NCBI RefSeq assembly: GCF_024699985.1
Contig: NZ_JAJONA010000001.1
Span: 2,046,001-2,110,000 of the forward strand
DNA from: Phenylobacterium sp. J367
GTDB lineage: Bacteria > Pseudomonadota > Alphaproteobacteria > Caulobacterales > Caulobacteraceae
Direction: 5' to 3'
Length of the DNA: 64,000 bases
The translations under genes were made by a program, and so were the position numbers. Below the pieces are notes generated by a model, which saw only the letters and a program-made list of their open reading frames with translations, did not search any database and had not been told where the DNA came from. Shown in pieces: positions 8,046-16,529 of this stretch; position 1 is the stretch's first letter, and every line of letters starts with the position of its first letter.

Positions 8046-8073
8046 AAGGCCGGTCAGGCAACTGATCGGCCTT
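8046..8073 (+). terminator. Rho-independent-like terminator
   Basis: AAGGCCG at 8046-8052 pairs with CGGCCTT at 8067-8073, extended by TCAG/CTGA around a GCAA tetraloop, 28 bases after the stop of the 7701 gene. The T tract is short and interrupted (TTTGCCGTTT). It may serve the convergent gene at 8086 as well. Confidence 0.65.
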
Positions 8074-8085
8074 TGCCGTTTATGG

Positions 8086-8559
8086 TCATCCGACGTAGGT
8101 CACCGGATCGAACTCCTGCCCATGGAAAGAGACCGAGGTCACCCGGTTCATGCTGCGGGTCTCGATCAGACCGTTGGTCAGCATCGAGCCAACCAGCCCT
8201 GAAGCCATGGCCTCGCCCAGCCGCCAGCACGCAGCCGGTGGCAACCAGATCACCGTCTCGAACTCGCCCTTCGTCGCCTTGATGTAGCCGATCCACTTCC
8301 GCCGAACGTCGTCCTCGTCGAGCAGCTTGTGATCGACGAAGGCGGGCTCGGGATGCAGCGTCGCCTTGCTCTCCCGACCTTTGAACCGATCTGGCCAGAT
8401 GCACTCGGCGACGAGGTGGGTCGTCTCGCTCTCGTCGAAAGGCCGCCACTCCCGCCGCCTCCGATCATGCTCGATCCCGAAGTGATAACTGAGCGACGGC
8501 ACCCGGATCTGGAAGACGAACTCCTCATGCGTCGGCGCCGCCTTCTTGGGTCTGGCCAT
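8086..8559 (-). CDS. Hypothetical protein, 157 aa
   Basis: Translation from ATG 8559 gives MARPKKAAPTHEEFVFQ; an upstream in-frame extension is arginine-rich and unlikely. The protein is soluble, with FHFDES-like acidic/aromatic stretches, ECIWPDRFKGRESKATLHPEP, and WIGYIKATKGEFETVIWLPP. No signal peptide or known motif is visible. It may be a small structural or metal-free beta protein; nothing supports a specific function. It is divergent from the HEPN gene, with 178 bases between them that could hold two promoters. Confidence 0.55.
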   Translation of the reverse strand: MARPKKAAPTHEEFVFQIRVPSLSYHFGIEHDRRRREWRPFDESETTHLVAECIWPDRFKGRESKATLHPEPAFVDHKLLDEDDVRRKWIGYIKATKGEFETVIWLPPAACWRLGEAMASGLVGSMLTNGLIETRSMNRVTSVSFHGQEFDPVTYVG

Positions 8560-8737
8560 GTTGACCTCACGTAAGAACGCGCATCGCTGCCGTCGGCGCG
8601 TCGCGCTAGTGAGCCCCAACCCGTCGTCGGCGACAATCTGGGTAGCCGTGATTGTCCATGGGTGCAGCGAAGGCTGTTCTTCACCGCCTGCGGCGCGGAA
8701 AGTGGCGGCAGCACACCCGAATCATTGGGCTACCTTC

Positions 8738-9961
8738 ATGAGTTCAGTCCCTAAGGGATTGCGGTCAAAGGTGGACGCTCTCCTGGCGTCCATCGTCCCC
8801 CTCTATGAGGTCACTGAGGACGGCGGGCTCCGCACCAGCAGCTTCAGCATAAGGCTGTATGAGGGCGCGCTAATCCAGCTACTCGACGTGGCGGCCAGCG
8901 GCCTTACGGCGACTGACTTTGAGCACTGCGCTTGGAGGGCGGTCATGACCACGATCAAGGCGCGGGCCACCTCATGCTCGGAGTTAGAGCAAAACCTGAG
9001 CGAGGAAATCGCTTCCTTCAAACGCAAGCGACGTTCGCCATTCCGCATCTGTTCACGCTGCCACTTCTCTATCCCGCACGACTACCGGCTCGACATTGAG
9101 CTTTGGGGCGCGAGACTTACCATCACACAGGCACCACCTGATGGCGGGCTCTCCCCCGAACAGCCCCGGTTGCTGAATGGTCGCACGGCATTCGCCGATC
9201 CGGAGTTCGGGGCCTATCTCACAATGACGGTCTATGAACGAACGAAGAGCGGAGCCTTAGACCGAGCTACGCATGACATCGCTTTTCTGCTCGGCCTGCT
9301 CAACTTTACGCTCAATCTTGGCAATCTGAGTTGGACGTTGTTCAACGGTGAGAGGCAGATGAGCGTTAAGGTTTTCCCGGGGCGCGAAGTTTTCCTGCTC
9401 AACGCAGATGGTGTGGCCGATGTCGATGTCTGGCGTTACTACACGACTTACCCAACCACTGCGAAAAAACTTTCCGATGGTGAACTGAGGAAGCTTGAGC
9501 AGCACGTAAAGATCATCGAGCGATTAAACCGACTCAAAAAGGGAGATCGAGCTTTTTACCGCTCCTTTTTTGAACTCTATTTCGACGCGCTAAGCGAAGT
9601 GGACGCTGACACCGTTGTGATGCGGCTGTGGAAAGCCGCCGAACACATAACAATGGGACAATCCGCCCAGCACATCGCCAACCGGCTCGCGCTAACCTGG
9701 TCGGACAAGGAGGCTGTAAGCGCGGTTTGCTACGCCTTGGGTCAGCGTCGGAACTGGATCATGCATAACACCAGGCCCGCACCTCAGATTGAGGAGTTGC
9801 CTGCGCTCTTCCGGCATTTCTTGGAGAACTCAGCCTGGAAATCACTGTCCCCTGACGTAAGGGGCGTGGAGCACTGGAAGGCCATTATGCAGATGTCGGA
9901 CATCGAAATGGATCTCGACTTGGCTGCCGATGCAGTCAGCATCCTGAAGGCACTGCGCTGA
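8738..9961 (+). CDS. HEPN-type protein with an RX4H motif (candidate RNase)
   Basis: A 407-residue soluble protein; I use ATG 8738 because the upstream in-frame reading is low-quality. The C-terminal part contains LWKAAEHITMG followed by RRNWIMHNT at residues 337-345, so Arg338 and His343 form the RX4-6H signature of HEPN domains, with Asn right after Arg as is usual for catalytic members. The surrounding layout resembles ApeA-like HEPN proteins. The long N-terminal part carries a CSRC pair and no family I know. HEPN proteins are often toxin or anti-phage RNases; that role here is inference from motif and island location. Codon use is more A+T-rich than in the chromosome to the right. Confidence 0.65.
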   Translation: MSSVPKGLRSKVDALLASIVPLYEVTEDGGLRTSSFSIRLYEGALIQLLDVAASGLTATDFEHCAWRAVMTTIKARATSCSELEQNLSEEIASFKRKRRSPFRICSRCHFSIPHDYRLDIELWGARLTITQAPPDGGLSPEQPRLLNGRTAFADPEFGAYLTMTVYERTKSGALDRATHDIAFLLGLLNFTLNLGNLSWTLFNGERQMSVKVFPGREVFLLNADGVADVDVWRYYTTYPTTAKKLSDGELRKLEQHVKIIERLNRLKKGDRAFYRSFFELYFDALSEVDADTVVMRLWKAAEHITMGQSAQHIANRLALTWSDKEAVSAVCYALGQRRNWIMHNTRPAPQIEELPALFRHFLENSAWKSLSPDVRGVEHWKAIMQMSDIEMDLDLAADAVSILKALR

Positions 9962-10130
9962 AGTTTGGCTGCGCCCTCCGTTCCTACTCATGTGCGTGTT
10001 GGAGCCCGTCCAAAACAGTGTCACAAACGGTGCGAACCTAGAGATCGAGCCTGTCGATTGGACTGATTTTACGTCGTTTTCTGAATGGCGGGTCACCTCC
10101 TAGTTCCCCAGCCACTTCTTCCCCCTATCC

Positions 10131-10884
10131 CTAGGCGTCCGCCGCGCGGCGGAAGACGAACACCTCGCCGGTATCGCCGAGGCGCGTCGCCGGCCGGTCG
10201 AGCGCCAGACCCGAGGCCTCGGCGAGGGGGACCGGATGGGCCAGGTAATAGGTGAGTTGCTCGCGCCGCCGCTCGGCGCCCGACACATAGTCCAGCGCCA
10301 GGCTGAAGCGGCCGATGTCAGGCCGGAACGCCTTCTCCGCCACATACAGCGTCAGGGTCCGGCCATCCGGCAGGACGTGCCGCGCAACCGGCTGGTCCGG
10401 CGGTGGGGCGGGGCCCTGCATGCGCTCGGCCAGCGGCAGGTGGAAGGCGGCGAGGCCGCCGGGCCTGAGATGCTTCGCCACGCCCTTGAAGGTGTTCCGC
10501 CAGGCGGTTCCGGCCGGCAGGTGCGCCAGGCCAAAGAACGGGCAGATCACCGCGTCGTACACGGTCCCCAGCGCCAGCGAGGCCATGTCCCCCCGCCGGT
10601 AGTCGATCCGCGCGGCGACCTCGTCCGGCAGGGGCCCGGCGCTTGGCCTCGGCCTGGGCGAGCATACTGGGCGCCAGCTCGACGCCGGTCACCACGAAAC
10701 CCCGCGCTGCCAGCGCCTCGGCGATCCGGCCGGTGCCGGACCCGAGCTCCAGGATCCTGCCGCCCTCCGGGGCCAGGCCCGCATAGAGTTCCACGTCGCC
10801 GTCCAGCGAGCGGTCGGCGGCTGTGATCAGGTCGTAGAACTCGGCGGAGGCGCCGCCTTGGGCATAGTAGGGCCGGGCTTTCAT
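10131..10884 (-). pseudogene. Class I SAM-dependent methyltransferase, frameshifted
   Basis: The N-terminal half (from ATG 10884) has EFYDLI and the SAM-binding motif ILELGSGTGRIAEALA, followed by VTGVELAPSMLAQA. After the G run at 10631-10634 the frame turns to junk, while the neighbouring frame continues correctly with RIDYRRGDMASLALG and VYDAVICPFFGLAHL down to the stop at 10131. Removing one base of the run joins the halves into about 250 residues. The substrate is unknown; the fold is that of small-molecule methyltransferases. One-base damage in a homopolymer suggests a sequence error. Confidence 0.75.
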
Positions 10885-11021
10885 CGGCCTCCCGACTAGC
10901 ACGGCGCGGCGAAGCCCTACTGTAGTTTTGCGTAATGGTCCGGCGCGGCCGTGCGGGTGAAAGCTCTACCGCAGATGGCCGGCGCGCAGCCTGGCCTTGT
11001 GGATCAGCCAGGAGCCGCCCG

Positions 11022-11468
11022 ATGACCGCCGTCGCCTTCGCCACCGTTCGCAGCAGCGAGATCTCCGATCCCCACGCCCATCCGGTGGACCGCCATGTCG
11101 GCATGCGCATGCGCCTGCGCCGCAAGGCCCTGGGCATCAGCCAGGACCGCCTGGCCGCGGCGCTCGGCATGACCTTCCAGCAGGTGCAGAAATACGAGCG
11201 CGGCACGAACCGGGTCAGCGCTTCCAAGCTCTGGGAAGCCGCCCGCGCGCTCAAGACCACGGTGAGCTGGTTCTACGAAGGGCTGCCGGAGGACGACGGC
11301 GAGGTCGCCACCTCGCCGAACGAGGGCTTCCTCTCCAGCAACGACGGTCTCGACCTGGCCCGCGCCTTCCCGGACATCGGCGACGCCCGGACGCGCCGCA
11401 AGATCGTGGAGCTGGTCCGCGCGCTGGCCGACGCCGAAGCCGACCGCCTCGACGGCGTCGCGGCCTAG
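11022..11468 (+). CDS. XRE-family helix-turn-helix transcriptional regulator
   Basis: A 148-residue protein from ATG 11022, preceded by a good Shine-Dalgarno (AGGAG). Residues about 26-80 are a classic Cro/CI-type helix-turn-helix (MRLRRKALGISQDRLAAALG, FQQVQKYERGTNRVSASKL). The C-terminus is acidic then helical (RKIVELVRALADAEAD). This short form is common and multi-copy in Caulobacterales, often near cell-cycle or stress genes. Its targets are not visible. It is convergent with the patatin gene, only 7 bases apart. Confidence 0.85.
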   Translation: MTAVAFATVRSSEISDPHAHPVDRHVGMRMRLRRKALGISQDRLAAALGMTFQQVQKYERGTNRVSASKLWEAARALKTTVSWFYEGLPEDDGEVATSPNEGFLSSNDGLDLARAFPDIGDARTRRKIVELVRALADAEADRLDGVAA

Positions 11469-11475
11469 CGCGACG

Positions 11476-12729
11476 TCAGGGGACGCTCGCGTTTGGCCCG
11501 TACCCCGGCGGGACCTTGTCCCAGGGATATCCCGTCGCCGCCATGGTCTGGCCGAGCTCGAACAGCGCCTTCATGTAGGCCGGATCGAACTCCCCGTGCC
11601 GCTCGGCGGTGAAGCGGCTCGGAATGTACGCCAGATTGTAGTCGATGCCGTCCCGGCGTGAGGTGATGTACATCCTCATCAGGTCGCCGATCCCTTGCGT
11701 CTGGATCATCGAGGCCACCGCGCGCCCGGCGATGCTGAGCGTGCGGCGGTCGACGCTGGCCCAGTCCGGGTCGAGCCGGGCGTTCATGATGATGTAGACG
11801 CGCCGTTCGCGGGCCCGGGCCTCGGCGGCCAGGGCCTCGTTCAGGTGCAGCCGCTGCGGGTACATGAACACCTGGCGGGTGGCTCCGCCGTCGACGTGCA
11901 TCTCCTGATAGCGCTGGCCGTCGACGGTCACGTCGATCATCACCGGCGGGAAGGCGCCCGGGATCGCGGCCGAGGCCAGGGTGATCTGCCGGAAGAGCTT
12001 CAGCGCGGTCTCGTCGCCCTGGGTGGCGATGCGGCCCATGTCCCAGTAGACCGCCTCGCGCGCGTCGAGGTTGGTCGTGCCGACCATCAGCAGCCGGCCC
12101 TTGGCGTATTCGCCGGCGATCGCCCTCAGCAGGTCGGGTGTCACGTACTGGGCGATCAGCCCGGCCATAGGCGTCGTGTCGGTGAGCGCGTCGCCCCAGA
12201 TGGCGGCGGTGAAGTGGCGCTTCTTGAAAATGTCGGCGTCGGTGGTGCGGGTGTAGGCGACGTGCAGGGTCGCGTCGTGGTCCGGCCCGAGGAAGGCGAA
12301 GGGCGCGATCAGGGCGCCGGTGCTGACCCCCGTGACCATTTTGAACGAGGGCCGGTCGCCCGCCCTGGTCCAGCCGGCCAGCAGGCCGGCCCCGAAGGCC
12401 CCGTCGCCGCCGCCGCCGGACACCGCGAGAATCTGCGCGGGGGGAAGCGGACCCCTATGGCCCTGGCTGCTCAACCAGGCGCGCTCCCGCTCCATCGCCG
12501 TCGCCCCCAGCCGCTCGAAGGGCTCGGGATCGCGGTCGGGCAGGAAGCGCACGCCGGGGATGGAGGCCTCGGCCCGGGCGGTGGCCGCCGCCGGCACCGC
12601 CAGGCCCTCGCGCGTCGTTCCGCAGGCCGCCAGCGCCAGGGGTGCCGCGGCGATAAGGGCGCGGCGGTCGAGCCGCCGCGCCACGGCTCGGCCGCGGCGG
12701 GGGTTGTCCCGATCGTCAGACGCCCCCAT
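11476..12729 (-). CDS. Patatin-like phospholipase, putative lipoprotein
   Basis: A 417-residue patatin-family lipid acyl hydrolase. The N-terminus has RRLDRRALIAAAPLALAACG, a lipobox with Cys36, so it is probably a membrane-anchored lipoprotein. The oxyanion-hole loop SGGGGDGAFG is at about 105-113, the nucleophile elbow GVSTG at 134-138 (Ser136), and the partner Asp in HVDGGATR. Family chemistry is hydrolysis of acyl esters of phospholipids. I start at ATG 12729 to place the signal near the N-terminus. It lies 111 bases downstream of the exported amidohydrolase and could be the last gene of that unit. Confidence 0.85.
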   Translation of the reverse strand: MGASDDRDNPRRGRAVARRLDRRALIAAAPLALAACGTTREGLAVPAAATARAEASIPGVRFLPDRDPEPFERLGATAMERERAWLSSQGHRGPLPPAQILAVSGGGGDGAFGAGLLAGWTRAGDRPSFKMVTGVSTGALIAPFAFLGPDHDATLHVAYTRTTDADIFKKRHFTAAIWGDALTDTTPMAGLIAQYVTPDLLRAIAGEYAKGRLLMVGTTNLDAREAVYWDMGRIATQGDETALKLFRQITLASAAIPGAFPPVMIDVTVDGQRYQEMHVDGGATRQVFMYPQRLHLNEALAAEARARERRVYIIMNARLDPDWASVDRRTLSIAGRAVASMIQTQGIGDLMRMYITSRRDGIDYNLAYIPSRFTAERHGEFDPAYMKALFELGQTMAATGYPWDKVPPGYGPNASVP

Positions 12730-12840
12730 CCGCCGCGCTCCGTCCGTCGCTGATCCGCGGGCGAAAGGATCGGGGCAGCCCTCTGCGGCTCGTATCGGGT
12801 GATGACCTGAGGGCTCTCTCAGGGGATTCCGCAAGGCCGC

Positions 12841-13902
12841 TCAGCGGACGTTGGCGGCTTCCCAGGCGCGGACCTTCACGCGGGCGGCGTCGAACAGCCG
12901 GGCGTAGTTGCCCTTCAGCACCTTCTCCCGGGCCTCCGGGGTCAGCTTGGTCCAGAGCGGCTGGTACATGTCGTAGACCGCGTAGTAGGCCTGCGGGGTG
13001 CTGGGGGCGACCACGTCCGTCCCGAACAGGAAGCGGTCGGGATACTTGTTGATCAGCGCGGCCGCGCGGGTGGACGAGTCGTCGCTCGCCACCAGATACT
13101 TCGCCACCTCGTCCCAGGAGATGTCGAAATAGATGTTCGACATGGCCGGGTTGCCGAGGATCTGCTCCAGGTAGGTGGCGAGGTCATGCACGGGTTGCAC
13201 GATCCGGCCCATCCCGACGTGCGCCCAGATGATCGTCGTCTTGGGGTGACGGGCGTAGAGCGCGGTCAACTGGTCGAAATAGCCGCTGACCTTGGCGTCC
13301 TTGGTGAAGGGGCGGACCATGTCGTTGTGCAGGATCACGATCAGGCCGGCCTCGCCCGCGAAGTCCAGCAGACGGTCGAGCGAGCGGTCCGATAGCGTCG
13401 CGCCGCCCCCGGCGATCTTGGGGGAGACGAACTCCTTGTGCACCGAGAACTCGCCGATGCCGGTGAAGACGCCGGGATACATCCTGAGCACGCGCCGGAC
13501 ATGGTCGGCGGCGTACATGTCGGCGGGATTGAAGCCGGTGATCATGGGATCGAGCCGGCCGCGGTCCTTCTCCGGCAGGCTGAGGTAGGCCTGGGCGATC
13601 ATCGCGTCGGTCAGGCCGTAGTAGTAGAGCGGCGCGTCGGCCTCGAGGTAGTAGCCCGGCCCCAGGTCGCCGCTCTCGCGGTATGACCACTGCTGCTGCA
13701 GCGGGATGCCGAACAGGGTCGAGCGGCAGACACGGTCGCCCATCTGCCGCAAGTGCTGGGCCGCCGTGATCCCCTCCTGAATGTAGTTCGTCAGGTGGAA
13801 ATGGCTGTCCGAGAACTGGCAGCCCTTCGGCGCCTGGGCGGCGGCCGTGCCGGCGGCGAGGGCCAGGCCAGCGGCGAGCAGGGCGAGGGATCGGACTGGC
13901 AT
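12841..13902 (-). CDS. Exported amidohydrolase (TIM-barrel, amidohydrolase_2 type)
   Basis: A 353-residue protein with a Sec signal peptide (ALLAAGLALAAGTAAAQA). After cleavage the first strand is FSDSHFHLTNY, the HxH metal site of amidohydrolases; later metal/catalytic candidates are GEFSVHKE, ILHNDM, IIWAHVGMG and FGTDVVAP (the terminal Asp). The substrate is unknown; the subfamily contains lactonases and decarboxylases. It lies 16 bases after the porin gene and is read with porin, glutaminase and DcaP-like porin genes, suggesting periplasmic processing of an imported compound. Confidence 0.85.
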   Translation of the reverse strand: MPVRSLALLAAGLALAAGTAAAQAPKGCQFSDSHFHLTNYIQEGITAAQHLRQMGDRVCRSTLFGIPLQQQWSYRESGDLGPGYYLEADAPLYYYGLTDAMIAQAYLSLPEKDRGRLDPMITGFNPADMYAADHVRRVLRMYPGVFTGIGEFSVHKEFVSPKIAGGGATLSDRSLDRLLDFAGEAGLIVILHNDMVRPFTKDAKVSGYFDQLTALYARHPKTTIIWAHVGMGRIVQPVHDLATYLEQILGNPAMSNIYFDISWDEVAKYLVASDDSSTRAAALINKYPDRFLFGTDVVAPSTPQAYYAVYDMYQPLWTKLTPEAREKVLKGNYARLFDAARVKVRAWEAANVR

Positions 13903-13918
13903 CGGCGACCTCCGTGGC

Positions 13919-15448
13919 TCAGAAGGCGAGCGAGAAATCGGTGACGAGGGTGAAGCCGTCGCCGCCGACCGGCAGCGGGTAGGCGGTGTAGCCGACCGGT
14001 GAGCGGTCGACCCAAAGACCCATGAGGTTGATCCTGAGGTCCCGGCGCTGGAACGGGTAATAGTTGAGGCCGAGCGCGATGTCGGACGGGTCGCCGTACT
14101 TGCCGAAGATCTTCGAGCCCGACGCGTAGAGCATCAGGGTCTTCGGGATGATCATGGCCGACGCCTGGAGCTGGAAGCCGCTGTCGTAGAGGTCGGTCAC
14201 GGGGACGACGCCCTCGACCTCGAAATGGTCCAGCCAGCGCGCGTAGTACTCGAATTCAGGGCGTAGCCCCGATACTTGGCGGCCGCGTTGAGGGCGAGCA
14301 TCTGGTAGCGGGCCTCGATGATGCGGCCCGGCGTATTGAAGGCGTTGTTGGCGAACAGCAGGGTGCCGTCGGAGAGCCTGAGCTGGGTGTTCTCGATCGA
14401 CTCGGTGTTCGGCTGGGACTGCGGGTCCTCGGTGCTGCGCGTGTAGTGGGCGCTGAACAGGGTCGCCAACTGCTGGTGGTCCTCGAAGTCGCCGAAGCCC
14501 GCGCCCGGGCCGAACTCGCCCGTCGTCGGCATCCAGGTCAGCGCGCCTGAGTAGGTGTTGATCTTCGCGTCGAGCTGACCCGCGCTTACGCCGAGGGCGC
14601 TCAGGTTGTTTGCGATCATCACCCGGTATTCGAGACCATGGGCGATCTTTCCGTCCGCCCAGATCCCTTGCGTGTAGGAGCCGCGGAAGAACTCGTCGGC
14701 GATCGGGCGGTTGTCGTTGCGCAGCCAGATCGGGAAGGTCCGGTTGGTCGAGCGCGTGGACGGCAGCGAGTGCACGCCGAAGTAGACGCGCAGCGCCTCG
14801 TCGAACGTCCAATTGATGTTGCCGGCCAGGACGACCTGGGCGCCGAGCCCCTGGCTGGTCTGCGAGGTCCAGGCATAGGCGTTGTATCCGAAGCGGGGAT
14901 CGAACAGCCAGCCGCGCAGGGTGATCTGCACCTTGGCCAACTGGAAATCCTCGCGCGGGGTAACGGTCTTGGTCCGCCCGAAGGCGTCCTCGTACGACTT
15001 GTCCAGCCCGTGCTGGTTCAGGTAGCGCAGGTAGCTGACCAGGCCGAGGTCCACCTCGCCCACGTCGGAGCGCATGAGGACGAGGCCCTTGCCCGGCTCG
15101 AATCCGCCCCAGCGGGCTCCCGGTTCCGGAGCCTCGGAGACCCGGATCGGCGTCCTCTGAATCTCCACGGGCGGCGGCGCTGGCGACGCGTCGCCCGCGA
15201 TCACCCCGAACTGCTGCGACAGGGCGTCGATGCGGCGGGCCCGCGCCTCCTCCGCCGCCTTGGCCTGGGCGGACTCCGCCTTGAGCGCCTCGATCTCGCG
15301 GCGGATGTCGGCGAGGGCTGATGCCGACGCTTCGGGCGTGGGGGCGGCGACCGCTGTGGTCACCGCCTCCTGGGCGAGGGCCGGGCCGCTGAGCGCGGCC
15401 ATCCCCAGGACCGCGCCCGCGGCCGCGAAGGCGCCCTTTACGCGTCAT
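13919..15448 (-). pseudogene. Outer-membrane porin with coiled-coil N-terminus, two frameshifts
   Basis: The restored protein is about 509 residues. From ATG 15448 the start MTRKGAFAAAGAVLG is recovered by dropping one base of the run at 15434-15436 and leads into the signal end MAALSGPALAQ. A coiled coil follows (ADIRREIEALKAESAQAKAA), then beta-barrel sequence (WTSQTSQGLGAQVVLAGNIN, VYFGVHSLPSTRS). A second break at the C run 14267-14270 (one base missing) separates the barrel end, which finishes in FTLVTDFSLAF with the outer-membrane-type terminal Phe. The architecture resembles phosphate-selective O/P-type porins. It is third in the DcaP-glutaminase-porin-amidohydrolase operon. Confidence 0.75.
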
Positions 15449-15462
15449 GCTGTGTCCCGGCG

Positions 15463-16503
15463 TCAGACGGGCTTCACCGCGTAGGGGTTGCCCCCCAGCG
15501 CGTTGGAGATGTCGCTGATCGCCCGCTGGCCGCGGACGCTGTTGCCGGCGGCGTCCAGCGGCGGCGCGAAGGTGCCGATGCCGAACTTGCCGGGCGAGAC
15601 GGCGATCAGCCCGCCGCCGACGCCGCTCTTGGCGGGCAGGCCGGCGTGGAAGAGCCACTTGCCGCTGTCGTCGTAGAGACCGGCCGTGGCCATGACCGCC
15701 AGGATGCCGGGCACGTACTTCGGATCGATGACCTGCTTCTTGGTCAGCGGGTTCTTGCCGCCGTTGGCCAGCGTCGCGGCCATGTTGCCGAGATCCTTGG
15801 CGTTCACGGCGATGGCGCACTGGCGGGTGTAGATGTCGGTGGCCACCGCCGGGTCGCTCTTGAACCGCTCATAGGCCCACATCAGGGCGCCGATCGCCCG
15901 GTTGCGCTGGTTGGTGTCGGCCTCCGACTTGTAGACCACCTCGTCCACGTCGAGCTGGCGGCCGGCGAAGTCCGAGTGGATCGCCAGGATCTTCCGCCAG
16001 ACCTCGTCGGGCGTGCCCTTGACCATGCCGGTGGTGGCGATCGCGCCCGGGTTGACCAGCGGGTTCATCTCCTTGCCGCGGAACTGCTCGACCGCGACGA
16101 TGGAATTGAACACCTGGCCGGTGGCGTCGACGCCGACGGCGTTCTCCACCAGGTCCGCGCCGCTCTCCTGGAAGACCAGGGCCATGGTGAAGACCTTGGA
16201 GATCGACTGGATCGAGAACTTCGGCTCGATGTCGCCGGCGGTGGAGAGCTGGCCTTGCGGCGTGGCCAACGCGATGCCGAAGTAGTTCGATGGCACCTGG
16301 GCGAGCGCCGGGATGTAGTCCGCGTTCTTGCCCTCGTTGAGGCCCTTGTACTTCTCATAGGCCGCCTTGACGGCGGCATCGACGTTGGCCCCGCCGCGCT
16401 GGGCGGAGGCCGGTGCGGTGACGGCGGCGCCGGCGGTGAGGCCGAGGCCGAGCGCGGCGAGACCCCGGGCGAGGTCGCGGCGCGAAGCATGGGTTTGCAT
16501 CAT
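15463..16503 (-). CDS. glsA: Glutaminase A, Tat-exported
   Basis: A 346-residue serine-dependent glutaminase (L-glutamine to L-glutamate plus ammonia). The active-site SxxK is Ser100 and Lys103 in SIQSISKVF; MNPLVNPGAIAT, SEADTNQRNRAIG and KSGVGGGLIAV are further glutaminase-family blocks. Unusually it begins with a twin-arginine-like signal, SRRDLARGLAALGLGL followed by an AxA-type site (APASAQ), so it should act in the periplasm, whereas most GlsA proteins are cytosolic. Start ATG 16503 was chosen because it places the RR motif near the N-terminus. It lies 26 bases after the DcaP-like gene and 14 before the porin, clearly one operon. Confidence 0.9.
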   Translation of the reverse strand: MMQTHASRRDLARGLAALGLGLTAGAAVTAPASAQRGGANVDAAVKAAYEKYKGLNEGKNADYIPALAQVPSNYFGIALATPQGQLSTAGDIEPKFSIQSISKVFTMALVFQESGADLVENAVGVDATGQVFNSIVAVEQFRGKEMNPLVNPGAIATTGMVKGTPDEVWRKILAIHSDFAGRQLDVDEVVYKSEADTNQRNRAIGALMWAYERFKSDPAVATDIYTRQCAIAVNAKDLGNMAATLANGGKNPLTKKQVIDPKYVPGILAVMATAGLYDDSGKWLFHAGLPAKSGVGGGLIAVSPGKFGIGTFAPPLDAAGNSVRGQRAISDISNALGGNPYAVKPV

Positions 16504-16529
16504 GTGTGTCTGGCCCCCTGAGCCGCGGC

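Noticed and set aside
1-10130. An integrase or tRNA attachment site bounding the island
   Set aside because: No integrase-like protein, no tRNA with a TTCGA-type T-loop, and no direct repeats were seen; the left end is outside the window.
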